From contig JANQFR010000026.1 in NCBI GenBank assembly GCA_028277745.1, forward strand, positions 1 through 64,000: DNA of 64,000 nt. Reading direction: 5' to 3'. The DNA comes from Phycisphaeraceae bacterium (GTDB lineage: Bacteria > Planctomycetota > Phycisphaerae > Phycisphaerales > Phycisphaeraceae). A program made the translations under genes and the position numbers. Shown piece after piece: positions 50,901 through 55,109 of this stretch. The notes below the pieces were generated by a model. The model searched no databases and had not been told where the DNA came from. It was given only the letters and a program-made list of their open reading frames with translations. Position 1 is the stretch's first letter. Every line of letters begins with the position of its first letter.

Positions 50901-53669
50901 GCGAACTACGACGGCGCAGACAGCTTCACCTACACCGTGTCCGACGGCAACGGCGGAACCGCCACCGGGACCGTGAGCGTCACGGTCAACTCGACCAACG
51001 AGGCGCCCGCGTTGACCGTGGATGAGTCGGCGGTCACGGTGGACGAAAGCGAGACGGCAGCCAACGGCGGGACGTACGTCGACCCGGACGGCGACTCGCT
51101 GACCTTCTCGGCGACGGTGGGTATGGTGACCGATCACGGGGACGGGACCTGGAGCTGGTCGTACGTGACGACCGACGGCCCGGACGAATCGCGGGTGGTG
51201 ACGATCACGGCCGACGATGGGAACGGGGGCGTGACCACGATCGAGTTCGACCTGACGGTGAACAACGTGGCGCCGGAGCTGACGGTCACGGGCTCGACGA
51301 GCCTGCTGGAGGGCTCGACGTACCAAGTGTCGTTCTCGGCGACGGACCCCGGCGACGACACGATCACGCAGTGGCGCGTGGACTGGGGCGACGGCGTGGT
51401 GGACGTGCTGGGCGGCGACGCAACGGGCCACAGCCACGTGTACGAAGACGACGGGCTCTACGAGATCAAGGTGACGGCGGTGGACGAGGACGGGGAATAC
51501 ACCACTCGGCTGCTGTCGCCGGACCCGGAATTCGGGGTCAACGGGAAGGTGACAACGGACTTCTCGGGGTCGCAGGACTACATCTACTCGGTGTTCGAAG
51601 ACGGCCAGGGCCGGATCGTGGCGGCGGGAGCGACGCGGATCAACGGCGGACCGTTCGACTTCGCGTTGGCGCGGTACCTGTCGGACGGGACGCTGGACAC
51701 GAGCTTCGGCAACGGCGGGCTGGTGATCACCGACTTTGAGGGTGAGGCGGACCGCGGGTTCTCGGCATTCGAAGACGCCCAGGGCCGGATCGTGGTGGGG
51801 GGCTGGTCGAGCGATGGCGGCCAGTCGAACTTCACGCTGGCGCGTTACCTGTCGGACGGGACGCTGGACGTGAGTTTCGGCGACGGCGGGAAGCTGGTGA
51901 CCGATTACGCGGGTGAGCACGATCGGGTGCGTTCGGTCTACTCCGACGCCCAGGGTCGTCTGGTGGTGGCGGGCTACGCGTACATCGGCGGGCAGCCGGA
52001 CTTCGTGTTGATGCGTTACCTGGCCGACGGGACCTTGGACACGTCGTTCGGGACCAACGGGACGACGCTGATTGATTTCGCCGGCGGTCGTGACTTCGGG
52101 AACGCGGCGTACGCCGACGGCTCGGGCGGCATCCTGGTGGCGGGGACGGTGAATCTCGACGGGCTGAGCCGGTTCGGGCTGGTGCGATTTAACGAGGACG
52201 GGACGCTGGACACGTCGTTCGGCGTGAACGGGCTGGTGATCACCGCGTTGTCGGCGAACGAGGACGATTACGCCTATGCGCTGGTGGTCGACCGTTCGGG
52301 CCGGATCGTGGTCGCCGGTGAGAGTGACGAGGACTTCGGGTTGGTGCGGTACCTGTCGGACGGCTCGCTGGACCAGAGCTTCGGGTCGGGCGGCCTGATG
52401 ACCACTGACTTCGTGGGCGGCAAGGACCGGGCGCTGTGGCTGTACGAGGACAGCCTGGACCGTCTGGTGGTGGCGGGCTACGCGCAGCTCAACGGCCAGT
52501 ATGACTTCGCGATGGCGCGGTATCTGGAAAACGGCGCGCTGGACGCGACGTTCGGGGCCGGGGGCCTGTACACAACCGACTTCTTCGGCAGCCACGACTA
52601 CGCGTACTCGACGTTCGAGGACAGCCAGGGCCGGATCATCCTGGCGGGTTACGCCAACGAGCCGGGCGAATCGTACAACTTCGCATTGGCGCGTTACCTG
52701 GCGCCCCAGACGACGATGGTGCGGGTGAACAACGTGGCGCCGGAGTTGACGGTCGACACGCCAAGCGTGATGGCGGACCCTGGTGTGTCCGCGATCAACG
52801 GCGGCACATCGGCCGACCCGGGCGTGCTGGACGCCATGACGCTGGCGGCGTCGATGGGCCAGGTGATTGACCACGGCGACGGGACGTGGGGCTGGTCGCT
52901 CGACACGACAGGTTTAGATGCCGGGACATATACCGTGACCGTAACGGCCACCGACGACGACGGGGGGCAGGGGCTCGTGATGTTCGAGTTGGTGGTGTCG
53001 GCCCCCGCATCGCCGCCGACGGTGGCGGACGTGCAGGTGGGCTCATCGTCGTGGGACCAGCAGGGAGAATTTATGAACCATCTGCGCAGCAACAGCCTGG
53101 GCGACATCGGCTACAGCATCCCGACCGGCAGTGATGAGCAGCTGCGCAACCTGTCGTGGGCGGGGTTGGACCAGATCACGATCGTCTTCACCGAGCATGT
53201 GAACGTGACCAGCGACGACTTGGTGATCATCGGCACGATCGGCGGAACGTTGAGCGTGGCCGGTTTCACCTACGATCCAACGACTTTCACCGCAACCTGG
53301 ACGCTGGCGGCGCCGATCCTCACCGACAACATCACGATCACGCTGGACGGCGATGCCGGAACGGGCGTGAGCTCGGCTGGCTCGGGCCTGGCCCTGGACG
53401 GAGAGTTTGTCGACACGGTGGACACCTTCGACACGATCGGCGACGGCGCGGCCAGGGGCGACTTCGTGTTCGGGTTCGACGTGCTGGCGGGGGACATCGA
53501 CGACGATGGCAGCGTGCTGGGCGGCGACCTGGGCGCGCTGGGCTCGTTATATGGCCAGCGGATCGGCGGGGCGACGTACAGCATCTTCGCGGATCTCAAC
53601 GCCGACGGCAAGATTTTGGGAGAGGACCTTAGCGTGATCGGTTCGCGTTATGGTCAACGCTTGTGGTGA
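32928..53669 (+). CDS. Giant multidomain surface protein, LEPR-XLL N-terminus and C-terminal dockerin
   Basis: About 6,913 residues from the ATG at 32928, which has AGGGGA at good spacing; a GTG at 32907 is an alternative. Order of parts (residues): basic N-terminus and LEPLEERRLLSAD (31-43); unrecognised acidic region (to about 920); RTX-like glycine/Asp repeats (928-1013) with related repeats to about 1880; beta-propeller-like YVTN/lactonase-type repeats (about 1890-3070) with an inserted block (2066-2252); a second RTX-like patch (about 3125-3210); PKD domains with interspersed PPC domains (about 3270-4565); two cadherin plus CSLREA beta-helix modules (4568-5208 and 5328-5820); Ig/VCBS-like domains; seven delta-60 repeats (6199-6596); dockerin (6856-6913). 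All point to a calcium-binding extracellular adhesin or matrix protein. No catalytic motif is recognised. There are no internal stops over 20.7 kb, and the pseudopilin genes follow on the same strand. Confidence 0.93.
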   Translation: MARYVKVLDKLRHLLLVRNYADDRGLTPIRLEPLEERRLLSADLGLIDDGLTGTGAEDYFGALQKELNDEVFGALIPFVGDQFSEKTAGKIAEQIEEAWDQSTGFDFTDPNITVEQVRQEIANRFASLMDTGVQVLAIGDDNSAQVKYQVELSGDFTEIFDFELQLDPAVEILLTHQGGLLVDGSWDYVLTFGVDETNGFFIDVSGEDELVVDWTADLSSDFWGAGTLGVFGSSYKQDATEDSSFTGRFEIDIQDANTDDLLYSTEFVDTGVVGYATGSGEANLDADFALVPDFGDMINVTTAETFNLEFRSGVVVTFADFAADLSDDYTMSPTIEYTDIELNTYKFVLDFINPVMEDLQDTLRPLEDMISMMVDPIPGIDQIFEAAGMAPLNGFDLLRAAAVGTSVTNGSFNLAGTLIAIQAAESVFRTMDSILDFEAYTPGDFVVGTDLESEEAFSVLGTTVTGLDSTVRKNGKWQKPSSKNTFKGHDAKKQTPAKDVLDKAKGPLGAEEETRTKVFFGAEYADLSFPFLDDPNELFKLMSGDPTGKFFNFEVRDLQLSTTLRWSLVGVRFLNFINMGIEADILVELNGNLGFAYDGGGAQLLTDTLDFTGVNTLQTDVQTSLFLLNNGVRLEDHNGRSDFDGVETVYADDPDAARELPDFGGDQGPPRDGHEFGLLFRFALSPVAEFDASVIKLKAELEGGVEGLFFVDLNDLPNGTVEYLADPDNNPLPDEADGYEYDNSIRGLEAELLHDFNPAALFNYGGQVKAFARAKFEYTVAGWIKTKKEWVIADIILLQGPLYEFDDFDILNVVGNVQPVIGEVTNGELRLFAGELYADQRQYTKSFLDQSSDNATYEHFFIESLGASENGVGEDFLVTFIGYNAEGAAIGKATQTFTNVTSIVGDGGKNDDLFNVVSSTTNVDVTFTGGSGKDILAYSGAGDATLEGGAGDDILVGGSGDDTLKGGGGDDSLQGNAGSDKLYGGAENDTIDGGEGLDAVLEGGAGDDLYFWQVGQAGGQETINDLSGQDELTVIGGKQWNGVSYVDADDSVLVSNDSGVLYIANGSEQIDAGGIEGIALVLGGGADTVTLDDLDTTNLTRLAIDMGLPSGPDFDVDKMILVGSGNADTFDITDVTYDTDLGLVGIDVDASLGAGQDVLVRVINSDPGRDQIQILAGAGNDTINVDTDTTPVSRLIDLVLDGGSESDTFNVVYGDIEILGGAGNDTLNIEDDGTATGTRHLAYSAAQDGTGLSADSGAMHVRGTNQLIEFEGIENTVTLDMSNTTKANDLVIQSTTAGGLDVIGSEQSDDVHVKQVNGASSLRLAGSADTVEIGNNGTIDGIQAALNIIGGAGIDTVMYDDTGDTTGRTVSVTNTLVSGLGTRSSNVTYDSTVETLDLLLGYGDDIVTIADLGRRVEVEGGVGDDLVDVTYIGQPGSDSAKTVKTGAVETVVFTHDDIVINETVYWMVNGSKLWGSATKPTNEEASDFKHLLLDASDADLIDVQLDDDGTVLWDPSNVVYVKSLSVPMQINGDDGNDDIVLGFDGNTLDQIVAPLNLIDSKGSDTLTIDDQHRATTLTPVKFILDDTMVRRDAGAQQIADVTFAAGYWLIFEGSANSVPYDIAVQDAVLTSVRLNSSAEDEVTVTGVTFALGIVADPEDVIILDYGQAEAAVHTKVDSTSNGALKITDEDSAGAGPIEQVNIDGAGTVEITGSDFNDTFDLESALADVTLLFDGGKGDDVFNIIDWGTDSTQVDATEIIGGDQSDTVVIAVDGDPTDFTGLADGVVVDVENVGFMNTSSTDDIDWRVANDKVEAKLSTDSSYTTLLYTESVDKVTVNGGTAGGDTLEIQEAGGPVQATIKTDNVTMTVGPEIITPSDDGQFYVHEQNSDFDFDLWKKIGELDRSTDVGRSMWEGVRDFVVTRDGKHIYWVEDTTVIDGARFVWVGQVSNGSFLPGEVDRVSAGGTPSPAQFVAIAISPDDRQVYAYDAHDHVVSVFTRNASSGVLTFHSSVSVGSDYYITSLEFSSDGDVLYAASPDAVLRLTRNISTGALTKQSDEAVIGSSPPIVLAYYDFTDLDKNVDASAAGLDVSGIGAGGGLVSSIGPSRDHLSQPMLRVVADDVPNSGNGYLYLKYTPRAGNTINQDVYLDFDSLTFDWQLSGDANNQNRYKVIVRSSTDNYSTDIATFHPGYVGGMPSPSSPTFREGTTTLDLSDIVATNGEEVTLRLYVSNELNRPNDNTTLQLDNISFNGHMRDTREQPETEVVVSENHDFVYVGTESGELSVLTSYELSSVLDTIGSADGLGGVQAMTVVSDPVFGDFVYVKDAAAAKILVYSVDPSNGTLSLVQTLLDSDAASGDIDGITVLEASSDGAYVYALNETSDVLDIYRRDRDSGTLTLDRSVADSDTTDQSTFGQSEIDHLEVRDGQVYVSFGEGLQSYRHYQFTDMATDGTHIYAVDTAGQGLVVLDASDLSVVAEYYNDIEGVHSVEITADGEYVVIAGTEEGLGIYTRNSADGKLTFAQTYTGYLSSSEAADTHTYIPWRIAADPTDADIFYVSSVRQVNGFFNTSNGVRKLVRAADGSWPATPLISHVQTSNNVWPNTLDVSADGSQLYTDRDDNAYIYDTSDLSYTSDFFGSDNIPADMKDSSDGAFLFAAWREKNRVYISTADGTSDHSIVVAAPDSIAVSPDTNLVYIGSSTNDTITVLDRDANGYHFIQQVIDASEIPDLVGLDSLLTIGSRVYASTDAGFVAIDRSESADQFSFADIAVSPDGKHRYAIDTQNNEIVVLANDVVADGFKIVARHTLGSGDTPVDVEVAADGTHVYVTAGSLGKLYIFRRDATTGELTYMSTSTGSYIDTTPKSSGAGFYVLTTDGKIRAFSYSNSIFTYTELTTSVGSDASAIELSQDGAKLYVIRDASASDAAAQLLVFNASTGVLLETHTIGEVGFRSQGKHGAVTQTSDGRYFYVASPEAGELAVFEKQTDDSLTLIETISAVTGGRGLYDANSLAVSSDNTLLFVGSAAGGSVAAYRRDATTGELTFVQILRDRSDSALRGVNALTFDGGALVAATDEGLQYIDIDSTNTDVSEAFTVAFNDKLSDLITEFGAYDDTIIQTTAPHVDYHEITTNGGDDLIEIRENGDDADYSAGAGNDEVIVFATNPSGEIVVTGNGGEDKIYLNRAVNGVDVTINGGTDDDSIYVEGTKILSGSTVTIDGQTHDAGDTLYFNPGTTYGTNPADPQPNDPNTTPKTLGSLDPAAGSISYTRIEFVPGFQATSANAGGSYAITEGGSLSLAATYALATNTSLAGIAWDINGDGIYGDVTGANVTLDWATLQGLGIGDDGTYTVAVRVTDSAGNHAYDIATVTVSDKAPTLTVSDDGPMQAGTPIEVSFSAADPSDADVITNWAIDWNDGGGAQDLGIAFSSAQHTYLTTGSVTITVYATNKNGTFSTTHTLSITGATPTAEAATIAEGETLSLIVTAPGADSVRVLYNGTVVGTGASGSEIQIDWVTLDAQGINDEGTYTLVLEAVYDTTTITGTSSLTVTNAAPTATFTGSMVNEGQAATATFSNLVEPSSVDRSSNFKFEVDWDNDGTIDQTVTRTVPTTGSDAVVFTLPNTIKLDAGAHVVRGVITDADGGSTVVYTTIHVNEVAPTLTLTGLSTVTEGQIYQLAFSAADPGDDTVEGWIIDWGDGSEPVYYDGAAGTLSHTYDDNASYTITATAFDEDGYYGTTKIVAVADAPPALTVTPSATTGSEGDVLVLTLGASDVGDDVIEYWTVDWGDGTVERIAGGATTAYHAYQDDGTYTVTVSATDEDGTHTYTGSTISYIAANVAPTAELGSADGSDTPTVEEGSPFVLVLDNLYDPGQDHVSHYIINWGDGNTETIYPHAAPITTESSANDDGAAGFTTNDLAYADDLRGSFSRISRIDGQTERFSASVGGQIDVGSDVDVFLLDVAAGDTLSVSVGGGTLSNATVSLYDGTGNLIATATGSALTYDAFTETGAYYLVVKSNDTATGTYTLGVTHDRRQVIPPPVVRAEHTYADGDQTHTITVTIVDEDGSHTLVQTLGVQVLNESPVIDRLGGVEVRAGEVFTLDIGDVIDPGDDTPTGYVIDWGDGTSPQTVGVVDTVTHVYANDGTYLMSVTVVDEDGSHAPGTGDYTLNIVHEDADATPLIGSESEPNDSGEPDGSSAPTQFNDLSGSFAPVGGQDYRAVVTGASEPFAYDSGVPGWYDLYRLDVEAGDRIKAAVQGAETSGGTLARPMIHILDASGAIVASVTNGGADEDNPLDVTLSHDIPTGGSGAWFVAVSSDLQGTYTLDVTHTDVNAAPQVTAESGSNNNTPATADDLSGSFTPTGEGRRAVTVTGTIDASANNLNTGDYDNDPDVYEFQAAPGDSVRIEVAGDLLAPGALRSPVVQLLDKDGNVLASYEADGRGVATVNYTFSNTDYSGDYYVRVASNPEAGGYEVDILPALEATIGLNGADTIEEHHEYKLNVGAVTGSAAGDVTAVTIDWGDGTTTTVPYSGTAIGELTHTYTDAFLYDITASLTTSTDVFEDVASKRVEVTPYINRHAPVITSPPAAAIDENTTDVHTLTATDADVAPQPLTFSIIGGDDGALFELVNGNKLAFINAPNYEAPRDADGDNVYEVRVQVSDGELTDTQLVRVSINDLDALNLVVDNVVDESDGDYSVGDLSLREAIELTNAYREDVIDSISFDPTVFGTPQTILLTLGQMEITDDVTINGLGADLITIDAQDASRIFDVDNGGGGLIGVQISGLTLTGGLADASGDDDGGAIFSRENLLLSSVIISGNEAGGDGGGVYRAAGTLTINDSTISHNVADSGAGIYMRFGTLNVADSTISHNTAAVDGGGIYNSQGNTFVTGSTISHNIAAGGDGGGVSNRFGGNLRVTDSDISHNSSSGSGAGIMISSSGSSNFLEVTGSTIDSNTSGWTGGGIFALVNDVRISDTMISNNVGGGEGGGGLYAYGELTLAGSAVINNSTGSGRGGGVYLYNHDHNSGSVESTIINTTISGNDSADYSNVTSGNFGGGVYVTEHSSGTKLTIRNATITDNFPWGVYTNGVPVEIGNSIVAGNIGNTAGWDATLGSENGGTYVSLGYNLIGNGDQAGGAFVDGVNGDLVGSNTSKTQIDPRLGSPVDNGGGSWTHALLPGSPALDAGSAAVALDADGNPLTNDQRGVGFPRIAGHAIDIGAYEAPGDTTPPALLANTGLTVTRGQTVPITAAELAYTDDQPTDFIRYTVTTPPARGQLELTTNPGVAITSFTQKDIDDGLLVYVHDDSTHATDEFMFSVDDGRSNQVTNQRFAVIVVAHNENAPVITSPNTVAIDENTTDVLTVTATDADLPAQQITYAISGGDDAALFELVNGNELVFINAPDYENPLDTGGDNVYEVEVQVTDGVLSDTQLISVTVNDISSFVAVVDTVVDESDGDYSAGDLSLREAIEQANASHTGNYEGAAPLIKFDTTVFATPQTILLTLGRMDITGDIIIEGLGADRITIDADDSSQIFYTVSADIEISGLALTGGLADTYGGAIRSWGGDLTLSEVDIYGNTALTNGGGIGAQHGDVILNEVDIYGNTANGRGGGLWSQGGLIVVDSTIHDNEALLGGGLYVSGHTLTVINTTISGNKATDGHGGGVALWNGSVPGNGAGFTNVTITQNEASGKGGGVYMGIGTGFASDGSTFRNTIIAGNVNDDDIFVENLTNTPFTDLSHNLIGNGDNARGVFVDGVDGNIVGSLSGAGVVDALLGPLADNGGPTPTHAPAYGSPARDAGDDARALDTEGSPLLTDQRGAGYDRIVGTAVDIGAYEYVPSRPSAYDDAVTTDEDTALVINVLADNGSGADTDPDGDIDLTLTVVLTPPAKGTLTNHGDGTFTFDPSGAFDDLAVGETVDVTFTYQIEDAQGQTASATVTITVTGVNDAPVAPADIPFVIDENTMLNGDLVGYVTDVDSDVLTFAPGTNPANGTLSLNPDGTFTYTPDANYDGADSFTYTVSDGNGGTATGTVSVTVNSTNEAPALTVDESAVTVDESETAANGGTYVDPDGDSLTFSATVGMVTDHGDGTWSWSYVTTDGPDESRVVTITADDGNGGVTTIEFDLTVNNVAPELTVTGSTSLLEGSTYQVSFSATDPGDDTITQWRVDWGDGVVDVLGGDATGHSHVYEDDGLYEIKVTAVDEDGEYTTRLLSPDPEFGVNGKVTTDFSGSQDYIYSVFEDGQGRIVAAGATRINGGPFDFALARYLSDGTLDTSFGNGGLVITDFEGEADRGFSAFEDAQGRIVVGGWSSDGGQSNFTLARYLSDGTLDVSFGDGGKLVTDYAGEHDRVRSVYSDAQGRLVVAGYAYIGGQPDFVLMRYLADGTLDTSFGTNGTTLIDFAGGRDFGNAAYADGSGGILVAGTVNLDGLSRFGLVRFNEDGTLDTSFGVNGLVITALSANEDDYAYALVVDRSGRIVVAGESDEDFGLVRYLSDGSLDQSFGSGGLMTTDFVGGKDRALWLYEDSLDRLVVAGYAQLNGQYDFAMARYLENGALDATFGAGGLYTTDFFGSHDYAYSTFEDSQGRIILAGYANEPGESYNFALARYLAPQTTMVRVNNVAPELTVDTPSVMADPGVSAINGGTSADPGVLDAMTLAASMGQVIDHGDGTWGWSLDTTGLDAGTYTVTVTATDDDGGQGLVMFELVVSAPASPPTVADVQVGSSSWDQQGEFMNHLRSNSLGDIGYSIPTGSDEQLRNLSWAGLDQITIVFTEHVNVTSDDLVIIGTIGGTLSVAGFTYDPTTFTATWTLAAPILTDNITITLDGDAGTGVSSAGSGLALDGEFVDTVDTFDTIGDGAARGDFVFGFDVLAGDIDDDGSVLGGDLGALGSLYGQRIGGATYSIFADLNADGKILGEDLSVIGSRYGQRLW
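33018..33056 (+). other. LEPR-XLL-type N-terminal motif
   Basis: Encodes LEPLEERRLLSAD, a variant of the LEPR-XLL motif found at the N-terminus of very large planctomycete surface proteins, usually after a short basic segment as here (RNYADDRGLTPIR). The motif is thought to serve in export or anchoring; its mechanism is not established. Confidence 0.85.
35710..35965 (+). repeat. RTX/hemolysin-type calcium-binding repeat block
   Basis: Tandem nonapeptide-like units GGAGDD-x-L, GGSGDDTLKG, GGGGDDSLQG, GNAGSDKLYG, GGAENDTIDG and GGAGDDLYFW. These build a calcium-filled beta-roll. Here they sit inside the giant protein rather than at its C-terminus, so they probably act structurally and not as a type I secretion signal. 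Confidence 0.88.
39123..39683 (+). other. Inserted beta-sandwich-like block within the propeller region
   Basis: Encodes residues 2066-2252, starting IVLAYYDFTDLDKNVDASA and ending TLQLDNISFNGHM. It resembles the jelly-roll-like domains of PEP-CTERM proteins (YDF near the start, LDNISFNG at the end). It separates propeller repeats that end VLRLTRNISTGALTK and resume VVVSENHDFVYVG. The DNA from 39240 to 39680 is less GC-rich than the rest of the gene. Confidence 0.6.
46629..48551 (+). repeat. Cadherin plus CSLREA beta-helix module, copy 1
   Basis: Begins APVITSP...AIDENTTDV (cadherin-like repeat), then DESDGDYSVGDLSLREAIE (CSLREA-type start of a right-handed beta-helix). Right-handed coils rich in STISHN follow, for example NDSTISHN, ADSTISHN and TGSTISHN, ending with GSPALDAGS and AIDIGAYE. 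A second, shorter copy lies at 48909-50387. Confidence 0.85.
48909..50387 (+). repeat. Cadherin plus CSLREA beta-helix module, copy 2
   Basis: Same order as copy 1: APVITSP...AIDENTTDV, ALFELVNGN, DESDGDYSAGDLSLREAIE, a beta-helix with DIYGNTA and ISGN coils, LIGNGDNARGVFVDGVDG, and AVDIGAYE at the end. It is about 440 bp shorter, mainly in the coil part. Similarity is strongest in the cadherin and first beta-helix segments. Confidence 0.85.
51522..52715 (+). repeat. Seven tandem delta-60 repeats
   Basis: Units of about 55-60 residues with the core GRIVVAG....FALARYLSDGTLDTSFG. Seven can be counted, the fifth shortened (no FD insert) and the last ending LARYLAPQT. Delta-60 repeats form propeller- or solenoid-like surface structures. 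The block is flanked on both sides by VNNVAPELTV segments. Confidence 0.85.
53493..53666 (+). other. C-terminal dockerin type I-like domain
   Basis: Two calcium-loop motifs, DIDDDGSVLGGDLGALGSLYG and DLNADGKILGEDLSVIGSRYG, separated by about 16 residues and ending the protein with QRLW. This is the duplicated F-hand pattern of dockerins. Its cohesin-like partner is not in the window. Confidence 0.85.
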
Positions 53670-53762
53670 CGCCCAAGTGGAGGCGGAGTCGGGTCAGGCG
53701 CCCGTTGATGATGAACCGCCCTGAGGTGTGACCGGATTTTGAAACCTTGAAGAAGGAGATTG

Positions 53763-54389
53763 ATGTTGAAGTTGAAGAAAAGCATATGGCTAATCGCGGC
53801 CGCATCGGCCGTGTTGGGCGGACCGGCCCATGGCACGTACATCTTCAGCGCTCCGGACCTGGTCGTGAACCCCTTGGTCGATGGTTCGACCGGGACGTTC
53901 GATATCACGATCGAGTTCACCGAAGGCAGCGACCTGTCGGGCCTGTCGCTGGACCTGTTGATCGATCCCGCCTCCGGCCTCACGCTGACGGGAGCGACGA
54001 CGGAGCACGCCTCAAGGTTTGGCATCACCCCCGGCGGCGTGAATTTTTGGGATTTCACTTCGATGACCCCGGGCAACTACAACCTGTCTTCGACCGGCCT
54101 AGCCAACGCCGGGTTCAGCGGGGAGCAGACGATCTACACCGTCAGCTACGAGCTGACATCTCCCTCGGTCGCGGCGACCTACCGCTTGGGGCTGACGGTC
54201 ATTCAGGTCACGTCCGGCTCCTTCGCCGCTCCCGAGACTCTTGATGAGGACGACGCGCGGGTCGTGATCGATGACTCGCGCCGCGGCAGCCTGACGGTCA
54301 TCATCCCCGAGCCGGCTTCGTTGGTGCTGTTGGGACTGGGCTTGCTGACGATGTCGAGGCCGTGGCGAATGCACGGCGGGCGTCGATAA
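53763..54389 (+). CDS. PEP-CTERM protein with cohesin-like beta-sandwich character
   Basis: The ATG at 53763 follows AAGGAG; 208 residues. The N-terminal signal peptide ends LGGPAHG. The body has alternating strands, e.g. DLVVNPLVDGSTGTFDITI, LSLDLLIDPASGLTLTGA and YTVSYELTSPSVAATYRLGL, which resembles the fold of cohesin or cohesin-like domains. The C-terminus reads IPEPASLVLLGLGLLTM and ends in a basic tail (HGGRR), the exosortase sorting signal. The gene starts 93 bp after the giant gene on the same strand. A cohesin-like protein next to a protein ending in a dockerin would be a natural pair, but the cohesin assignment is tentative. Signal and PEP-CTERM parts are clear. Confidence 0.82.
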   Translation: MLKLKKSIWLIAAASAVLGGPAHGTYIFSAPDLVVNPLVDGSTGTFDITIEFTEGSDLSGLSLDLLIDPASGLTLTGATTEHASRFGITPGGVNFWDFTSMTPGNYNLSSTGLANAGFSGEQTIYTVSYELTSPSVAATYRLGLTVIQVTSGSFAAPETLDEDDARVVIDDSRRGSLTVIIPEPASLVLLGLGLLTMSRPWRMHGGRR

Positions 54390-54424
54390 CGCCCGACCGG
54401 TCGTGTATTGGGTGAGGTGTTGTG

Positions 54425-55105
54425 ATGCGATCGAACCATCAAGTCGAGACGTTACCGCCGCGGCCAGACCACGGCCGCCGGGTGTTCTTGCGTTGCTTCC
54501 GGGGGCGGGGATTCTCGCTGATCGAGTTGCTGGTGGTGATCAGCCTGGCGGCGGTGCTGCTGACGCTTGGGGTGATCGCCGGGAACGCGATGCGTGACCG
54601 GGCCGAGGCGGGGCTCGAACGGTCGGTGCTCATCGGCCTCAGCGGCGCCGTGGATGAGTACGCCACGCGGGTGGGTCGGCCGCCGGACCACACCGACCTA
54701 TCGGTCCCGGGCCTGGCCGTCAGCAGCGACGACGCCCAGGATTCGACGATCGGCTTGTTCTTGTCTAAGGCCCACCAACTGGGCGAGGACGCGTCGGTGT
54801 GGAAGATGATCACTTCGGCGACCCGCGACGGCCTGGTCATCGGCGACGGGACCGATGTCACGACGTGGTCGTATGTCGATATGTGGGGCGGCAAGCTGCG
54901 TTACGCCCGACGCGTCAGTCACACCGACGCGTTCGCGGCGGACGACTACCTGCCGGCCCACCCGGCGCCGTTTTTCGCCTCCGCCGGGCCCGACGGCGCG
55001 TTCGGCGACTACCAGCAGGTGTTGCTCCAGGAAGCGGGCCAGCCCCACGATGCGGACGCGGCTCGCGCGACCCAGGACAACCTCTACAGCTTCGATATCG
55101 AGTGA
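54425..55105 (+). CDS. Type II secretion pseudopilin-like protein (G/H-like)
   Basis: The ATG at 54425 gives 226 residues (a GTG one codon earlier is possible). The leader is long, about 30 residues ending FRGRG, and is followed by [24 protein letters not shown], with Glu at +5. The body LIGLSGAVDEYATRVGRPPDHTDL recalls GspG, and WSYVDMWGGKLRYARR is typical of such pseudopilins. It should be cleaved by a prepilin peptidase and enter a pseudopilus. First of five co-directional secretion-like genes, 4 bp before the next. The long leader is unusual compared with the 6-10 residues of classic pseudopilins. Confidence 0.85.
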   Translation: MRSNHQVETLPPRPDHGRRVFLRCFRGRGFSLIELLVVISLAAVLLTLGVIAGNAMRDRAEAGLERSVLIGLSGAVDEYATRVGRPPDHTDLSVPGLAVSSDDAQDSTIGLFLSKAHQLGEDASVWKMITSATRDGLVIGDGTDVTTWSYVDMWGGKLRYARRVSHTDAFAADDYLPAHPAPFFASAGPDGAFGDYQQVLLQEAGQPHDADAARATQDNLYSFDIE

Positions 55106-55109
55106 CGCG

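Noticed and set aside
49776-52874. Minus-strand open frame of about 1,030 codons
   Set aside because: Arg/His/Val-rich composition, antisense to the beta-helix and delta-60 parts of the giant gene, and no ribosome-site or domain support.
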